Assembly (NCBI GenBank): GCA_001657295.1
Contig: LYSW01000012.1
Span: forward strand, 2,572-66,571
Length of the DNA: 64,000 bases
From: Oceanicaulis sp. BBD 1991-10
GTDB taxonomy: Bacteria > Pseudomonadota > Alphaproteobacteria > Caulobacterales > Maricaulaceae
Reading direction: 5' to 3'
Part shown: positions 41,820 through 50,710 of the stretch, piece by piece
Numbering within the stretch: position 1 is the stretch's first letter
Layout: every line of letters starts with the position of its first letter
Made by a program: the position numbers and the translations under genes
The notes under the pieces: generated by a model
Databases searched by the model: none
Told to the model about the DNA's origin: nothing
Seen by the model: only the letters and a program-made list of their open reading frames with translations

Positions 41820-42797
41820 ATGGCCGTCGAAGACCAGGTCCCCACCCAGTCCGGATTTCCCGCCAAATCCACCGGCGCCGAAGTGCTTGAGGGCGTCGAC
41901 CTGACGGGCCAGACCGCGATCGTCACCGGGGGTTATAGCGGGATCGGTCTGGAGACGGTGCGGGCTCTCCTGGACCGCGGCGCATCGGTCATCGTGCCCG
42001 TGCGGTCCCCGGAGAAAGCCGCCGAGGCGCTATCAGGCCTGAACGGCGACGTGTCCACCGCCGTGATGGATCTGGGGGATCTGACGTCGGTGCGCGCCTT
42101 CGTGGAGGAGATGACCGGCGCCCTCTCCCGCCTTGATCTTCTGATCAACAACGCCGGCATCATGGCCTGTCCGGAGGCGCGGGTCGGTCCGGGATGGGAA
42201 AGCCAGTTCGGGATCAATCATATGGGCCATTTCGCGCTGACCGCCGGATTGACGCCGCTGCTGCAGCGCACAGAGAACGCCCGCGTGGTGGCCCTGTCCT
42301 CCACCGCCCACAAGATGTCCGACATCCTGTGGGACGACATCCAGTATCAGCGCACGCCATACGACAAGTGGCGGGCCTATGGTCAGGCGAAGACCGCCAA
42401 CGCCCTGTTTGCAAACGGCTTGTCGCGCCGGCTGAAGCCGAGCGGCGGGCTGGCGTTCGCGGTCCATCCCGGCGGCATCTTCACGCCGCTGCAGCGTCAT
42501 TTGCCCAAAGAAGAGCAGATCGCTCTGGGCTGGCTTGGCCCGGATGGAGCGCCCTCGGAACAGGCGCGCGCGCTTTTCAAAACGCCCGAGCAAGGCTGCT
42601 CGACAACGCTATGGGCGGCCAGCTCGCCACTGCTTGCGGGCAAGCCGGGCGTGTATTGCGAAGATTGCGACATCGCGCCGCCGACCGATCCGGAAAGCCC
42701 GGCTGCGCGCTATCAGGGCGTCAACGCCCATGCCTGCAGCGACGAGAGCGCCGAGCGGCTCTGGGAGATCAGCGAAGACTTGCTGGCGCAGGCTTAA
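41820..42797 (+). CDS. SDR family oxidoreductase (retinol dehydrogenase-like)
   Basis: 325 residues. Nucleotide motif VTGGYSGIGLETVRAL, LLINNAGIM, catalytic Ser in VALSSTAHKM and YGQAKTANALFANGL with the active Tyr/Lys pair. The long form with VHPGGIFTPLQRHLP and a C-terminal extension is typical of WW-oxidoreductase/retinol-dehydrogenase-like SDRs. AAGGAG lies about eight bases before the ATG. The 232 bases upstream contain only a 9-bp GC hairpin (41634-41668). Substrate unknown. Confidence 0.88.
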   Translation: MAVEDQVPTQSGFPAKSTGAEVLEGVDLTGQTAIVTGGYSGIGLETVRALLDRGASVIVPVRSPEKAAEALSGLNGDVSTAVMDLGDLTSVRAFVEEMTGALSRLDLLINNAGIMACPEARVGPGWESQFGINHMGHFALTAGLTPLLQRTENARVVALSSTAHKMSDILWDDIQYQRTPYDKWRAYGQAKTANALFANGLSRRLKPSGGLAFAVHPGGIFTPLQRHLPKEEQIALGWLGPDGAPSEQARALFKTPEQGCSTTLWAASSPLLAGKPGVYCEDCDIAPPTDPESPAARYQGVNAHACSDESAERLWEISEDLLAQA

Positions 42798-42800
42798 ACG

Positions 42801-43547
42801 TCAGAAGCGGAAGCGTCCGCGCACGCCGAAATAGCCCGTGACGCCTTCGCCCACTTCAACCTCGTGGGAGGTGGCGCTGCTCAATTCGGTGTTGACCTCA
42901 TAGCCGCCCTGAATCTGGGCGCCGCCGTAAAAACCCCAGCGGAAATCATCAAACCGGCATTCCGGCCTGTCCCATTCCACGGCCAGGTCGAATCCGCCGG
43001 CCGGGACGAGTTCGGTCCCCGATTCAGAGCGGGTATAGCTGCCCGCGACGTCGAGATCCCAGCTCGAGACCCGCCCGCCGGCATAGCCGCGGCCGATGAC
43101 CTGCATGCCCGCGGCGCGCCAGAGAATGTGCTCATAGCCCAAGAAGCCCGACACATCATTCGGGTTCAACTTGAACCGCGTCTCCACCGAACTGCATCCG
43201 GAGGACTGACAGACTTCGACATCAACAGACGCCCCCGGCGCCGCCCAGATTCCGGCGAAGAACCGGCCGCGCCCATCGCCGATCGGCGGAAAGGACACGA
43301 AGGCGTCGATCCCGGGATCGGTGCTGTTCACGCTCACCGTATCGGAATAGCGGCCGCCGCCATAATCGGTGTTCACGGTGACATCCACGCCGTAATAGCG
43401 GATCTCCGTGCCCAGACCGAAGCGAAAGCGCGGCTCCGTCCCGTTCGGCTGCGCCAGCGCGGGCGACGCGCCGACTAAAAAGAGCGCCAGAACGCAGGCG
43501 GTTTTGTTTGCGGATTTCCGGAGGAAAAACGATCGATCCACCATCAA
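42801..43547 (-). CDS. Hypothetical exported protein, likely outer membrane beta-barrel
   Basis: 248 residues: signal peptide (TACVLALFLVGASPALAQ), then alternating hydrophobic/polar strands such as FRFGLGTEIRYYGVDVTV and a final GYFGVRGRFRF ending in Phe, the C-terminal signature recognised by the BAM machinery. Two Cys pairs (CQSSGC) may form disulfides. No family recognised. Convergent with the SDR gene (three-base gap). About 200 bases between its start and mrp hold no gene. Confidence 0.65.
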   Translation of the reverse strand: MMVDRSFFLRKSANKTACVLALFLVGASPALAQPNGTEPRFRFGLGTEIRYYGVDVTVNTDYGGGRYSDTVSVNSTDPGIDAFVSFPPIGDGRGRFFAGIWAAPGASVDVEVCQSSGCSSVETRFKLNPNDVSGFLGYEHILWRAAGMQVIGRGYAGGRVSSWDLDVAGSYTRSESGTELVPAGGFDLAVEWDRPECRFDDFRWGFYGGAQIQGGYEVNTELSSATSHEVEVGEGVTGYFGVRGRFRF

Positions 43548-43749
43548 GACACATGCCCCTTATGCCAATTCGATAACAACCGTTCATTGAACGTAGCACA
43601 GAAGAATGTCCGCACCAAATTTATGGGTATTGGATCAGCCCGGCGCCCCGTCGCGCCTCCTGGCGCGAACCCTCACCTCACAGCTCTAAGACAGGCTCGG
43701 CGCATTGCTTGTTCGGCGGGACGCCGCTGACGCGGACTGGCCGGGACCT

Positions 43750-44832
43750 TTAGTCTTCGAAGACAATGTCCGGCGCAGGCCGGTTGGCGATGGCGGCCTG
43801 ATGCAGCATGGCGTCGGCGGCGCGTTCAAACGCCTTGGCCACCGGCCCCTCCCCGGCGGCCACCAGGTGGCCCGCGTCGCTCGCTTCGCGCAATTCGGGA
43901 TGCAGCGGGATTTCGCCCAGGAAAGGCGCGCCGATCAGCTCGGCCTCGGCCCGCGCGCCGCCCCGGCCGAAAATCTCGCTGGGTTCGCCGCAATGGGGGC
44001 AGAGGAAGAAGCTCATATTCTCCACCATGCCCAGAATGGGGATGGCGGTGCGGTCAAACAGCGCCGCGGCCTTCTTGGCGTCGTCCAGCGCCAGGTTTTG
44101 AGGCGTAGACACGATGACCACGCCGGAAATCGGCGCGCCCTGGGCGACCGCCAATTGCACGTCGCCGGTGCCCGGCGGCATGTCGATGATCAGAATGTCG
44201 AGATCGCCCCAATTCACCTCGCCCAAGAATTGACGGACCGCGCCGGTGACCATGGGCGCGCGCCAGACCACGGGATCGCGCTCGCCGACCAGAAAGCCCA
44301 TGGAGACCAGCTTCACGCCATGGGCCTCAAGCGGCTCGATGCCCGCCTTGGTCTTCTGGAGCCCGGGCGCCTCGGTCAGGCCGAACAGGCGCGGCGCGCT
44401 GGGTCCGTAAATGTCCGCATCCATCAGCCCGGTCTTCAGCCCGAGCTTGACGCAGGCGGCGGCGAGATTGGCCGCCACGGTGGACTTGCCCACACCGCCC
44501 TTGCCCGAGGCCACGGCGACGACGAAGCGCGCCGGCGGGGCCAGCGGTTGGCTGGACGCCGGCTGAGGCTTGGAGGCGCCGCGCGCGAGCGTGGTTTCAA
44601 TGATGACGCGCGTGCGCTCCACTTCGGCCAGCGCGGTGAGCGCCGCGTCGACCGCCGCGCGCAGGGCCGTGATGTCCTCGCCCTCCTGGCCGGGTTTGAG
44701 CACCAGCGTGGCGACGCCGTCCTTCAAATCGATGGCGTCGATGCGGCCGGACGTCGACAGCGGCGCGCCGCTGGACGGGTCGGCGACGGCGGATAAGGCT
44801 TGGTGCAGTGCGTCGGTCATGACCGATGACAT
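43750..44832 (-). CDS. mrp: Mrp/ApbC family iron-sulfur cluster carrier ATPase
   Basis: 360 residues. N-terminal MIP18/DUF59 domain (about 1-90), then the P-loop ATPase: deviant Walker A VASGKGGVGKSTVAANLA, DIDIYGPS-like block MDADIYGPSAPRLFGL, IIDMPPGTGDVQL and the cluster-binding CPHC in SFFLCPHCGEPSEIFG. Transfers [4Fe-4S] clusters to apoproteins in the cytosol. Single gene upstream of tRNA-Ser. Confidence 0.94.
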   Translation of the reverse strand: MSSVMTDALHQALSAVADPSSGAPLSTSGRIDAIDLKDGVATLVLKPGQEGEDITALRAAVDAALTALAEVERTRVIIETTLARGASKPQPASSQPLAPPARFVVAVASGKGGVGKSTVAANLAAACVKLGLKTGLMDADIYGPSAPRLFGLTEAPGLQKTKAGIEPLEAHGVKLVSMGFLVGERDPVVWRAPMVTGAVRQFLGEVNWGDLDILIIDMPPGTGDVQLAVAQGAPISGVVIVSTPQNLALDDAKKAAALFDRTAIPILGMVENMSFFLCPHCGEPSEIFGRGGARAEAELIGAPFLGEIPLHPELREASDAGHLVAAGEGPVAKAFERAADAMLHQAAIANRPAPDIVFED

Positions 44833-44935
44833 AGGCGAGCGCGGCGCCTTTCGAAAGCCCGCTGCGCGCCAACTGCAGCGCCAAGCGCTTAAGACGCCTT
44901 GATTGCGCCAAGCCTTCGCGGCTACACCGGTAAAT

Positions 44936-45026
44936 GGAGACGTGGCCGAGTGGTCGAAGGCGCTCCCCTGCTAAGGGAGTATACCTCAAAAGGGTATCGA
45001 GGGTTCGAATCCCTTCGTCTCCGCCA
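44936..45026 (+). tRNA. tRNA-Ser (GCT)
   Basis: Class II tRNA of 91 bases: acceptor GGAGACG pairs with CGTCTCC, anticodon stem CTCCC/GGGAG around CTGCTAA gives GCT, long variable arm TACCTCAAAAGGGTA, T-loop GGTTCGAATCC and encoded CCA. Confidence 0.95.
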
Positions 45027-45067
45027 GATCTTTCCTGTTTGACGCGCGCCCTGCTTGATGCCTGGGC

Positions 45068-45937
45068 CTAACGGCCCAGCGTCTCCTCGCGCACGCGCTC
45101 AGCGAACAGATCCGGCATCTCCATCAAGCTGAGAGCCATATACATCACAGCCCGGCGATGATCAGTCTCGGAGACCGGGACCACGATCCGTCCCTGCGTC
45201 GGAGAATTACGGCCAAAATCGATCCGTCCGATCAGCGCGCCGTCCTGGGTGATGGTGTATCCCTCGACGGAGCGCGCGCCCATCATCCCCGCGTCTCGAA
45301 AACCGGCCGGCAGAGCTTGGAAGCTTTGGCCGTCAAAGACCATGTCCGCTCGAAGAAGCCGGCGCTGCTCCGCGATATCTTCCGTATTAAACGAGACCGA
45401 AAACCCTCCAAAGCGCGCACCGCTTTCCGCAAAGGCGGGGAGAGCGACTTCCAGGGCGATATCATTGCCCTCGGGCGTATCAGCCTGGCAGGCGTAGAGC
45501 TGTAGGGTTTGATTGGCGAAATCATACCCGGCGATCGAGCTGCCTTCGGCTCGAAGGCTGCATTGTCCGGCGATGTCTCGGGCCTCTTCCCCATCGGAGA
45601 AGGCGTAGTTGATTCTCACAGTCGATCGCGTTCGCCCGAATATCCGGCTTCGCTGCGTCGATTGGCGCGCGGAATAAGAATACTCGCTCGCCTCGATCGT
45701 GCGCCGCATCAATCCTCTGGCTCTAAGCTCGATGGTCTCGGTGGCGACGCTGTAGAGGGCGAATTGTTGCAACACCGCCGCCGGCGCGGACTCGTCGCCT
45801 GACGCCTCCCGTGACTCTTCGCCCTCCTGGGCGCCGGGCTGGTCCACGTCGCCGCTCGCATTTTGCGCGGCGGACGGAGTCGAAAGCAGCAGGACGCCCG
45901 CAATGACGGCCACCACCTTTAGTGCTAAATCGGCCAT
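45068..45937 (-). CDS. Hypothetical exported protein
   Basis: 289 residues. Signal peptide (VVAVIAGVLLLSTPSAAQ) followed by an acidic low-complexity linker (GAQEGEESREASGDESAP), then a predicted beta-rich domain (SYSARQSTQRSRIFGRTRST; VRINYAFSDGEEARDIAGQC). Two Cys (GQC..., LYACQ) may pair. No family recognised. It lies just past tRNA-Ser, on the opposite strand, and is preceded by an unusually AT-rich 246-base region. Function unknown. Confidence 0.65.
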   Translation of the reverse strand: MADLALKVVAVIAGVLLLSTPSAAQNASGDVDQPGAQEGEESREASGDESAPAAVLQQFALYSVATETIELRARGLMRRTIEASEYSYSARQSTQRSRIFGRTRSTVRINYAFSDGEEARDIAGQCSLRAEGSSIAGYDFANQTLQLYACQADTPEGNDIALEVALPAFAESGARFGGFSVSFNTEDIAEQRRLLRADMVFDGQSFQALPAGFRDAGMMGARSVEGYTITQDGALIGRIDFGRNSPTQGRIVVPVSETDHRRAVMYMALSLMEMPDLFAERVREETLGR

Positions 45938-46183
45938 ACTATCCCCCCTGTATTTTTGCTTTTATATCATCTGTGAATAATCCGAGCTAATTTTGAATTG
46001 AAGAACATATTCTGGCTCCGCCAGAATTGCGCCCTTGTTTGCGCTAACATATTATTTTATATGTATAATCACAAACTCAGACAGATTTGATCTACACTCA
46101 GATACGACTTTAAGTATATTTTGGCGCATGCTTGAAGCGCATCTGCAGCCACCGCCCAATAAGGCACCTTAGACGGCGCCGCT
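45938..46183. other. AT-rich intergenic region
   Basis: 246 bases clearly richer in A/T than the rest (for example tattattttatatgtataa near 46050). It holds the promoter region of the 45068 gene and the 3' flank of the DUF998 gene. ATTCTGGC-TCC-GCCAGAAT at 46009-46027 is a perfect 8-bp hairpin. No gene is supported. Confidence 0.6.
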
Positions 46184-46798
46184 TCACGGTTCGCTGAAAC
46201 GCGAGAGCCAGAGCCCGAACGCGATCAGACATCCATAGATCACAGATTCCAGGCCCCGCTGGATCAAGCCGACCTGCGGATGCTCCGGCGCCAGCGAAAG
46301 AAAGAGCGCCAAGCCGACGGCCCCGCACGCAATCCCGGCGATCATGAGCCGCCGCGCGCCCAAGCGTCCGACAGCAACGGCCAGCAGCGCGATCCCGGTC
46401 AGACCGCTGAGATAAGCCACGGCGCCAGCCAGCATGTGGATCCGGTGCGTCGCACTTGGATCGACCGGCCGGCAATCCGTGTCACAAGGCGCCAGCGCGC
46501 CGATGATCAGGCCGAGGGCGTAGACCGCCAACACAGAAAGCCCGGCCAGCGCCAGTCCACGGCGGCGCATCGCCGCCGCCGCCAGGCAGAGAAATGCGAG
46601 CAACAAAAGTTCGGCCGGGATGAATCCGAATCCGTTCATCGCCCAGGCGCCGGACGTCCCCGTCGCGCCGAGCTCGCTCATGAATTGCGCGCTATGGCTA
46701 TAGCCCGGCCGCAGCGCGCCCGCGATCAGAACTGAGGCGGCGAGCCAGATTGCGCTCGCGATGGGCAGGAGCGCCGTGAGGCGGCGGGACAAGGTCAT
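46184..46798 (-). CDS. DUF998 family membrane protein
   Basis: 204 residues with six or seven hydrophobic helices. GYSHSAQFMSELGATGTSGAWAMN is the DUF998 hallmark (SelGa motif), followed by FGFIPAELLLLAF and APCDTDC. Integral inner membrane protein of unknown function. It is 36 bases downstream of an XRE-2TM gene and probably cotranscribed. Confidence 0.85.
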   Translation of the reverse strand: MTLSRRLTALLPIASAIWLAASVLIAGALRPGYSHSAQFMSELGATGTSGAWAMNGFGFIPAELLLLAFLCLAAAAMRRRGLALAGLSVLAVYALGLIIGALAPCDTDCRPVDPSATHRIHMLAGAVAYLSGLTGIALLAVAVGRLGARRLMIAGIACGAVGLALFLSLAPEHPQVGLIQRGLESVIYGCLIAFGLWLSRFSEP

Positions 46799-46834
46799 GC
46801 ACGTCCTGTCTTGAAAGGATGAACGCCGAACGTG

Positions 46835-47281
46835 TCAGACTCTCTGAAAGCGCGCGACCGCCTCGACGATGCCCAGCGCGGCGCCATGGGCGGCGAGCCC
46901 CACCGTCCACCAGAGCATCGGCCATTTCATGATGAAGCTGTCTCCGCCCATCCCCAGGCTGATCGCGAGAAAAGTGACCATGCCGACGCCATAGCCGGCC
47001 AGATGGATGTAGAAGGACAGATGGACGCCCGCCCGCGCCTTCGACATGCGCCCTTTCGCCAGCGCCGCCACTTCCGCCTCCACGTCAACGCTGAGCGCCA
47101 TGACCTCGACATCGAAGGCCGACGCCAACGCCATCATCGAGTCCTGGGACGCCGGTTCGCCCTTTTCGATGCGCTGCACGGTGCGCAGCCCGAGGCCGGC
47201 CAGCTCGGCCAGGTGCTCCTGAGACCACTGCCGCTCCTCGCGCCAGCGTTTGATCTTTGCAGCGTCTGCTTTGAAAGCCAT
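46835..47281 (-). CDS. XRE-type HTH protein with C-terminal 2TM domain
   Basis: 148 residues from ATG 47281 (MAFKADAAKIKRWREER); the ORF track extends into non-homologous sequence. HTH: REERQWSQEHLAELAGLGLRTVQRIEKGEPASQDSMMALASAF. C-terminus has two hydrophobic helices (HLAGYGVGMVTFLAISLGM, WPMLWWTVGLAAHGAALGI). Same plan as the 22899-23381 protein, so a membrane-tethered regulator is plausible. Followed by a DUF998 membrane protein gene; divergent from a GT2-GtrA gene. Confidence 0.82.
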   Translation of the reverse strand: MAFKADAAKIKRWREERQWSQEHLAELAGLGLRTVQRIEKGEPASQDSMMALASAFDVEVMALSVDVEAEVAALAKGRMSKARAGVHLSFYIHLAGYGVGMVTFLAISLGMGGDSFIMKWPMLWWTVGLAAHGAALGIVEAVARFQRV

Positions 47282-47505
47282 GGGTGTCTCCTGTGCGAAA
47301 GATGTACTCCATTCGCCTTCAGACACCAGAGGCCGCACGTACGCGCCACGCCAGGCCTGCGCCACACACCCGCCACTCGCCCGCCAGTCGCGCGCCAAAG
47401 GGCCGCCAGCGCTGGCGCATACCCCGTCGGCATTGCCCCGCGCCGGGGCGCAGACTACAGCTTTGATCCGTCTGCGTGCTATCGCGCCCCGTTTGCCGAA
47501 GCTGA

Positions 47506-48657
47506 ATGCCCGTCGTTTCAATCCCGTCCTCGCCGCCCGCCGTCAGCGTGATCGTGCCGACCTATAAGGAAGGCGAGAATATCCCGCATCTGATCGAGCG
47601 CGTGGCGCAGATGCGCCAGGCGACCGGGCTGACGCTGGAACTGATCTTCATGGATGACGGCAGCGAGGACGGCAGCGTCGAAGCGGTCGAAGCGGCCGGG
47701 CTGGATTGGGTGCAAATCGTCGTCCGCTCGGGCGAGCGGGGCTTAAGCGCCGCGGTCATCGAGGGCTTTGAGCGCGCGAAACACCCGATCCTGGTATGCA
47801 TGGACGGCGATCTCAGCCATCCGCCCGAAGCCGTTCCCCGCCTGGTCAAAGTGCTGGAAAGCGGTCAGGAATTCGCCATCGGCTCACGCTATATCAAGGG
47901 CGGCTCGACGGACCGGGATTGGGGCTTTTGGCGATGGCTGAACAGCCGGATCGCCACCGCGCTCGCCTATCCCCTGACCCGCATCGTCGATCCCCTTTCC
48001 GGCTTTTTCGCCCTGCATAAATCCGACTTCGACGCCGCCGGCGATCTTGATCCCGTCGGCTATAAGATCGGTCTCGAGCTGATCGTTAAATGCGGCTTTG
48101 AAAATGTCGGCGAAGTGCCGATCCATTTCAGCGACCGGCGGTGGGGCGACAGCAAGCTGACCGTTCAGGAGCAGCTCAACTATATCCGCCACATCCGCCG
48201 CCTTTACGTCCATCGCTTCGGCAACGCGATGTATTTTCTTCAGTTTCTCGCGGTGGGCGCATCCGGCGTCCTGGTCAATCTTTCAATGCTGACCATGTTG
48301 TTGTGGATCGGCGCGCCAGAGCCGGCGGCGCTGGCGGGCGGGATCGCCACCAGCGTGGTCACCAATTTTCTGCTCAACCGCCGCTTCACCTTCTCCTATG
48401 CCCGCGACCGCAATCCCTACAAGCAGTTCGGCGGCTTCGTCATCGCGTCTGCGGCGGGCATGACGGTCAACTTCCTGACCGCTGTGACCATGCGGACCAT
48501 GGTTCTGCCCGACACCCAGGGCGCCATCTATCTCGCCGCGCTGTGCGGCGTGGCGGCGGGGGTGACGTTTAATTTCCTCGGCAACCGCTTCGTGGTGTTC
48601 CGCAAGCGGCATGTGCCCGGTAGCGAAATCGATCAGGATCGGCACAATCGCGAATGA
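47506..48657 (+). CDS. Polyprenyl-phosphate glycosyltransferase fused to GtrA domain
   Basis: 383 residues. N-terminal GT2 (about 1-240): VSVIVPTYKEGENIPHLIER, FMDDGSEDGS, CMDGDLSHPPEAV and IGSRYIKGGSTDRDWG, as in dolichyl-phosphate mannose synthases. C-terminal GtrA-like domain with four helices from FLQFLAVGASGVLVNLSML to VTFNFLGNRFVVFRKRH. Makes a lipid-linked sugar and may flip it. The stop overlaps the start of a GT39 gene (ATGA), its likely user. Unlike the 32646 enzyme, it is membrane-fused. Confidence 0.88.
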   Translation: MPVVSIPSSPPAVSVIVPTYKEGENIPHLIERVAQMRQATGLTLELIFMDDGSEDGSVEAVEAAGLDWVQIVVRSGERGLSAAVIEGFERAKHPILVCMDGDLSHPPEAVPRLVKVLESGQEFAIGSRYIKGGSTDRDWGFWRWLNSRIATALAYPLTRIVDPLSGFFALHKSDFDAAGDLDPVGYKIGLELIVKCGFENVGEVPIHFSDRRWGDSKLTVQEQLNYIRHIRRLYVHRFGNAMYFLQFLAVGASGVLVNLSMLTMLLWIGAPEPAALAGGIATSVVTNFLLNRRFTFSYARDRNPYKQFGGFVIASAAGMTVNFLTAVTMRTMVLPDTQGAIYLAALCGVAAGVTFNFLGNRFVVFRKRHVPGSEIDQDRHNRE

Positions 48658-50603
48658 CAGGCGGCTTGGGCTTGGGGGCGGAAGACATGACGGACCGCAA
48701 TCTGCGGAGCTGGTTCTGGCTGGCGATCGGCGTGTCGGTCCTGAGCGCGCTGTGGACGCTTTTTCTCGCCGGAATCGCCAATGAGATCTGGGAAGAAGCC
48801 CATTTCCGCGTCGCCGGACAGCAGGCGGAATGGGGCTATCCCGACACGCCCGCCGGGGCGCCGCTCTGGGCGGCTTGGTCATCGGCGATCTTCGGCGAGA
48901 CCAGGCTTGGGCCGCGCGCGCTGAGCTGGCTGGTCTCCTCGCTCTTCCCGCTCGCGGTCTGGTTTCTGGCTGCGGCCGTGACCACGCCCCGGCATGCGCT
49001 GATCGCCGCGGCGCTGGGCGCCATCATTCCGGTCTTCGTCGTGACCGGCGCCTTCGCCTATCCAGAAGCGCCGATGCAGACCCTGGTCGTCGCCTTCATG
49101 GGTTTTCTGGTCCGGGCGACCCGATCCGACAGGCTGCACTGGTGGATCGGCGCCGGCGTGATCTGCGCGCTCGGCGTGGCGTATTATTACCGTTTCTGGT
49201 TCGCCCCTTTCGGCGTCCTGATCTTTCTCATCGCCACGGCGCAGGGCCGCGCGCTTTGGGCGAGGCGCAACGCCTGGATCGGCGGCGCCCTCGCGCTTCT
49301 CGGGCTCGCGCCCAGCCTGATCGATAACATGCTAGAAGACTGGCGGCCGATCCTGTTTCACCTGGCCGGCCGCCAGGATTGGGCCTTCTGGCCGCGCGGC
49401 GCGCTATACCCGCTGGAGCAGGCCATGCTCGCCACGCCGGTGATCTTCGCCTTCATCCTGGGCGGCGCCTGGATCGCTTACGGACGTTGGCGAGCGCGAT
49501 CAGACGCCGCGGCCGCCCTGATCCTGATCACCGCCGGCGTTTTGTCGCTGCCCTATTTCCTGATCGCCTTTTTCGACAAGGATTATCTGCTGCACTGGCC
49601 GATCCTGGCGTGGGCGTTGTTGCTGGTCTACACGCCCCAGGCCATGGCCCGCTTCGTGACCGTGATGAGCGGCCGCGGCTGGAGACTGCCGTCGCTGGCC
49701 GTGGTCGCGCTCGCCCCTGTCCTGGCGCTCGGCGGCGCCGTCGCCAACGGGACGATGCTGGTGCTGTGGCGCTATCCAGCGCCGCTGATCGAAGCCGGTC
49801 GGCAAGACCTGCTGGTCGGCGGCGATTTTGAGGATTGGAGCGTGCTTCGGCCCGCCCTTGAACAAGCGTTCGCCGATGCAGGGCCTGACGCCGTCCTGAT
49901 TGGCGGCGACCACACCACGACCGCCCGGATCCAGACGGCTGCACGACTGACCCAGCCGGTGGTCGTGCTCGATCATCCTGAAGACCGGTCACGCAGCTTC
50001 CAGCTCTACCGGCGTATGCGCGGGGAAGGCGAAGCCGAGCTCGCCGACTACGCCGGGCGCAGCGCCGTCATCGTGCTGCGCGAGCCCAGCTATCTGTATC
50101 GCGAGATCGAACGGGTGGAGATGCGCGAACGTTTGTGCGCCGCGCTCTCTCATGCCGTTATGGTCGAACAAATCGTCCTGGAACCGGGCCGTAAGCGGGC
50201 CTCGATCTTCCTCGCCAGGGTGCGCGCCGGCGAGGAGACCGGGCTGGTCCCCGGCGCATGTCCTTTGCTGCCCTTCGGCGTGATCGAGCAACCGGTGGCG
50301 GGCGAATCCGTGCCGAAGGCCGTGATCAATGTCTACGGGCCGGCGGCCCACCCCGACGGCGTCGCGCAGGTCACGGTCCGGCTCGACGGCGACGAGATCG
50401 CGGCGATCACCACGCTCAACGATTTGCCCGGCTATCGTTTCCCGGACACGCTCAGCTTTGACCCGGCCTATCCGAACGTGTTCTGGGGCGCGCGGCCGGA
50501 CCTTTCGGCCTATGAGGCCGGGCGTTATGAAATGTCTTTGTCGATCGTGACCGGCGCAGGCGAAGAAGTGCTGCTGGAGACCCGGCCGATTTTCATCCGG
50601 TAG
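48654..50603 (+). CDS. Glycosyltransferase family 39 membrane protein with C-terminal soluble domain
   Basis: 649 residues from ATG 48654, coupled to the GT2-GtrA stop; ATG 48687 (after GGAAG) is an alternative. About ten transmembrane helices in residues 20-370, with EIWEEAHFRVAGQQAEWGYP in the first loop in place of the usual DE motif (acidic EE pair) and KDYLLHWPILAW later. Residues about 390-649 are soluble and periplasmic, with no family recognised. Probably transfers the sugar from the polyprenyl donor made by its partner to an unknown acceptor. Confidence 0.82.
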   Translation: MTGGLGLGAEDMTDRNLRSWFWLAIGVSVLSALWTLFLAGIANEIWEEAHFRVAGQQAEWGYPDTPAGAPLWAAWSSAIFGETRLGPRALSWLVSSLFPLAVWFLAAAVTTPRHALIAAALGAIIPVFVVTGAFAYPEAPMQTLVVAFMGFLVRATRSDRLHWWIGAGVICALGVAYYYRFWFAPFGVLIFLIATAQGRALWARRNAWIGGALALLGLAPSLIDNMLEDWRPILFHLAGRQDWAFWPRGALYPLEQAMLATPVIFAFILGGAWIAYGRWRARSDAAAALILITAGVLSLPYFLIAFFDKDYLLHWPILAWALLLVYTPQAMARFVTVMSGRGWRLPSLAVVALAPVLALGGAVANGTMLVLWRYPAPLIEAGRQDLLVGGDFEDWSVLRPALEQAFADAGPDAVLIGGDHTTTARIQTAARLTQPVVVLDHPEDRSRSFQLYRRMRGEGEAELADYAGRSAVIVLREPSYLYREIERVEMRERLCAALSHAVMVEQIVLEPGRKRASIFLARVRAGEETGLVPGACPLLPFGVIEQPVAGESVPKAVINVYGPAAHPDGVAQVTVRLDGDEIAAITTLNDLPGYRFPDTLSFDPAYPNVFWGARPDLSAYEAGRYEMSLSIVTGAGEEVLLETRPIFIR

Positions 50604-50618
50604 CCGGGCTGACCGATG

Positions 50619-50660
50619 TGTGACCTGCGATGACAGGGCTGTGACCCGCCGTGATCGCTC
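50619..50660. repeat. Imperfect 21-base direct repeat
   Basis: Two adjacent units starting TGTGACC (50619 and 50640) match at about 14 of 21 positions. They lie 50-90 bases upstream of the thioredoxin-like gene and could be tandem regulator sites. Weak evidence. Confidence 0.25.
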
Positions 50661-50710
50661 CGCCTGTTAGGATTTCGGGCCTCACAGTCTGAACCTTCAG
50701 GAGCGCCCGC

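Noticed and set aside
44936-46183. Genomic island integrated at tRNA-Ser
   Set aside because: No integrase, no duplicated tRNA 3' end and only one odd gene; kept only as a compositional observation.
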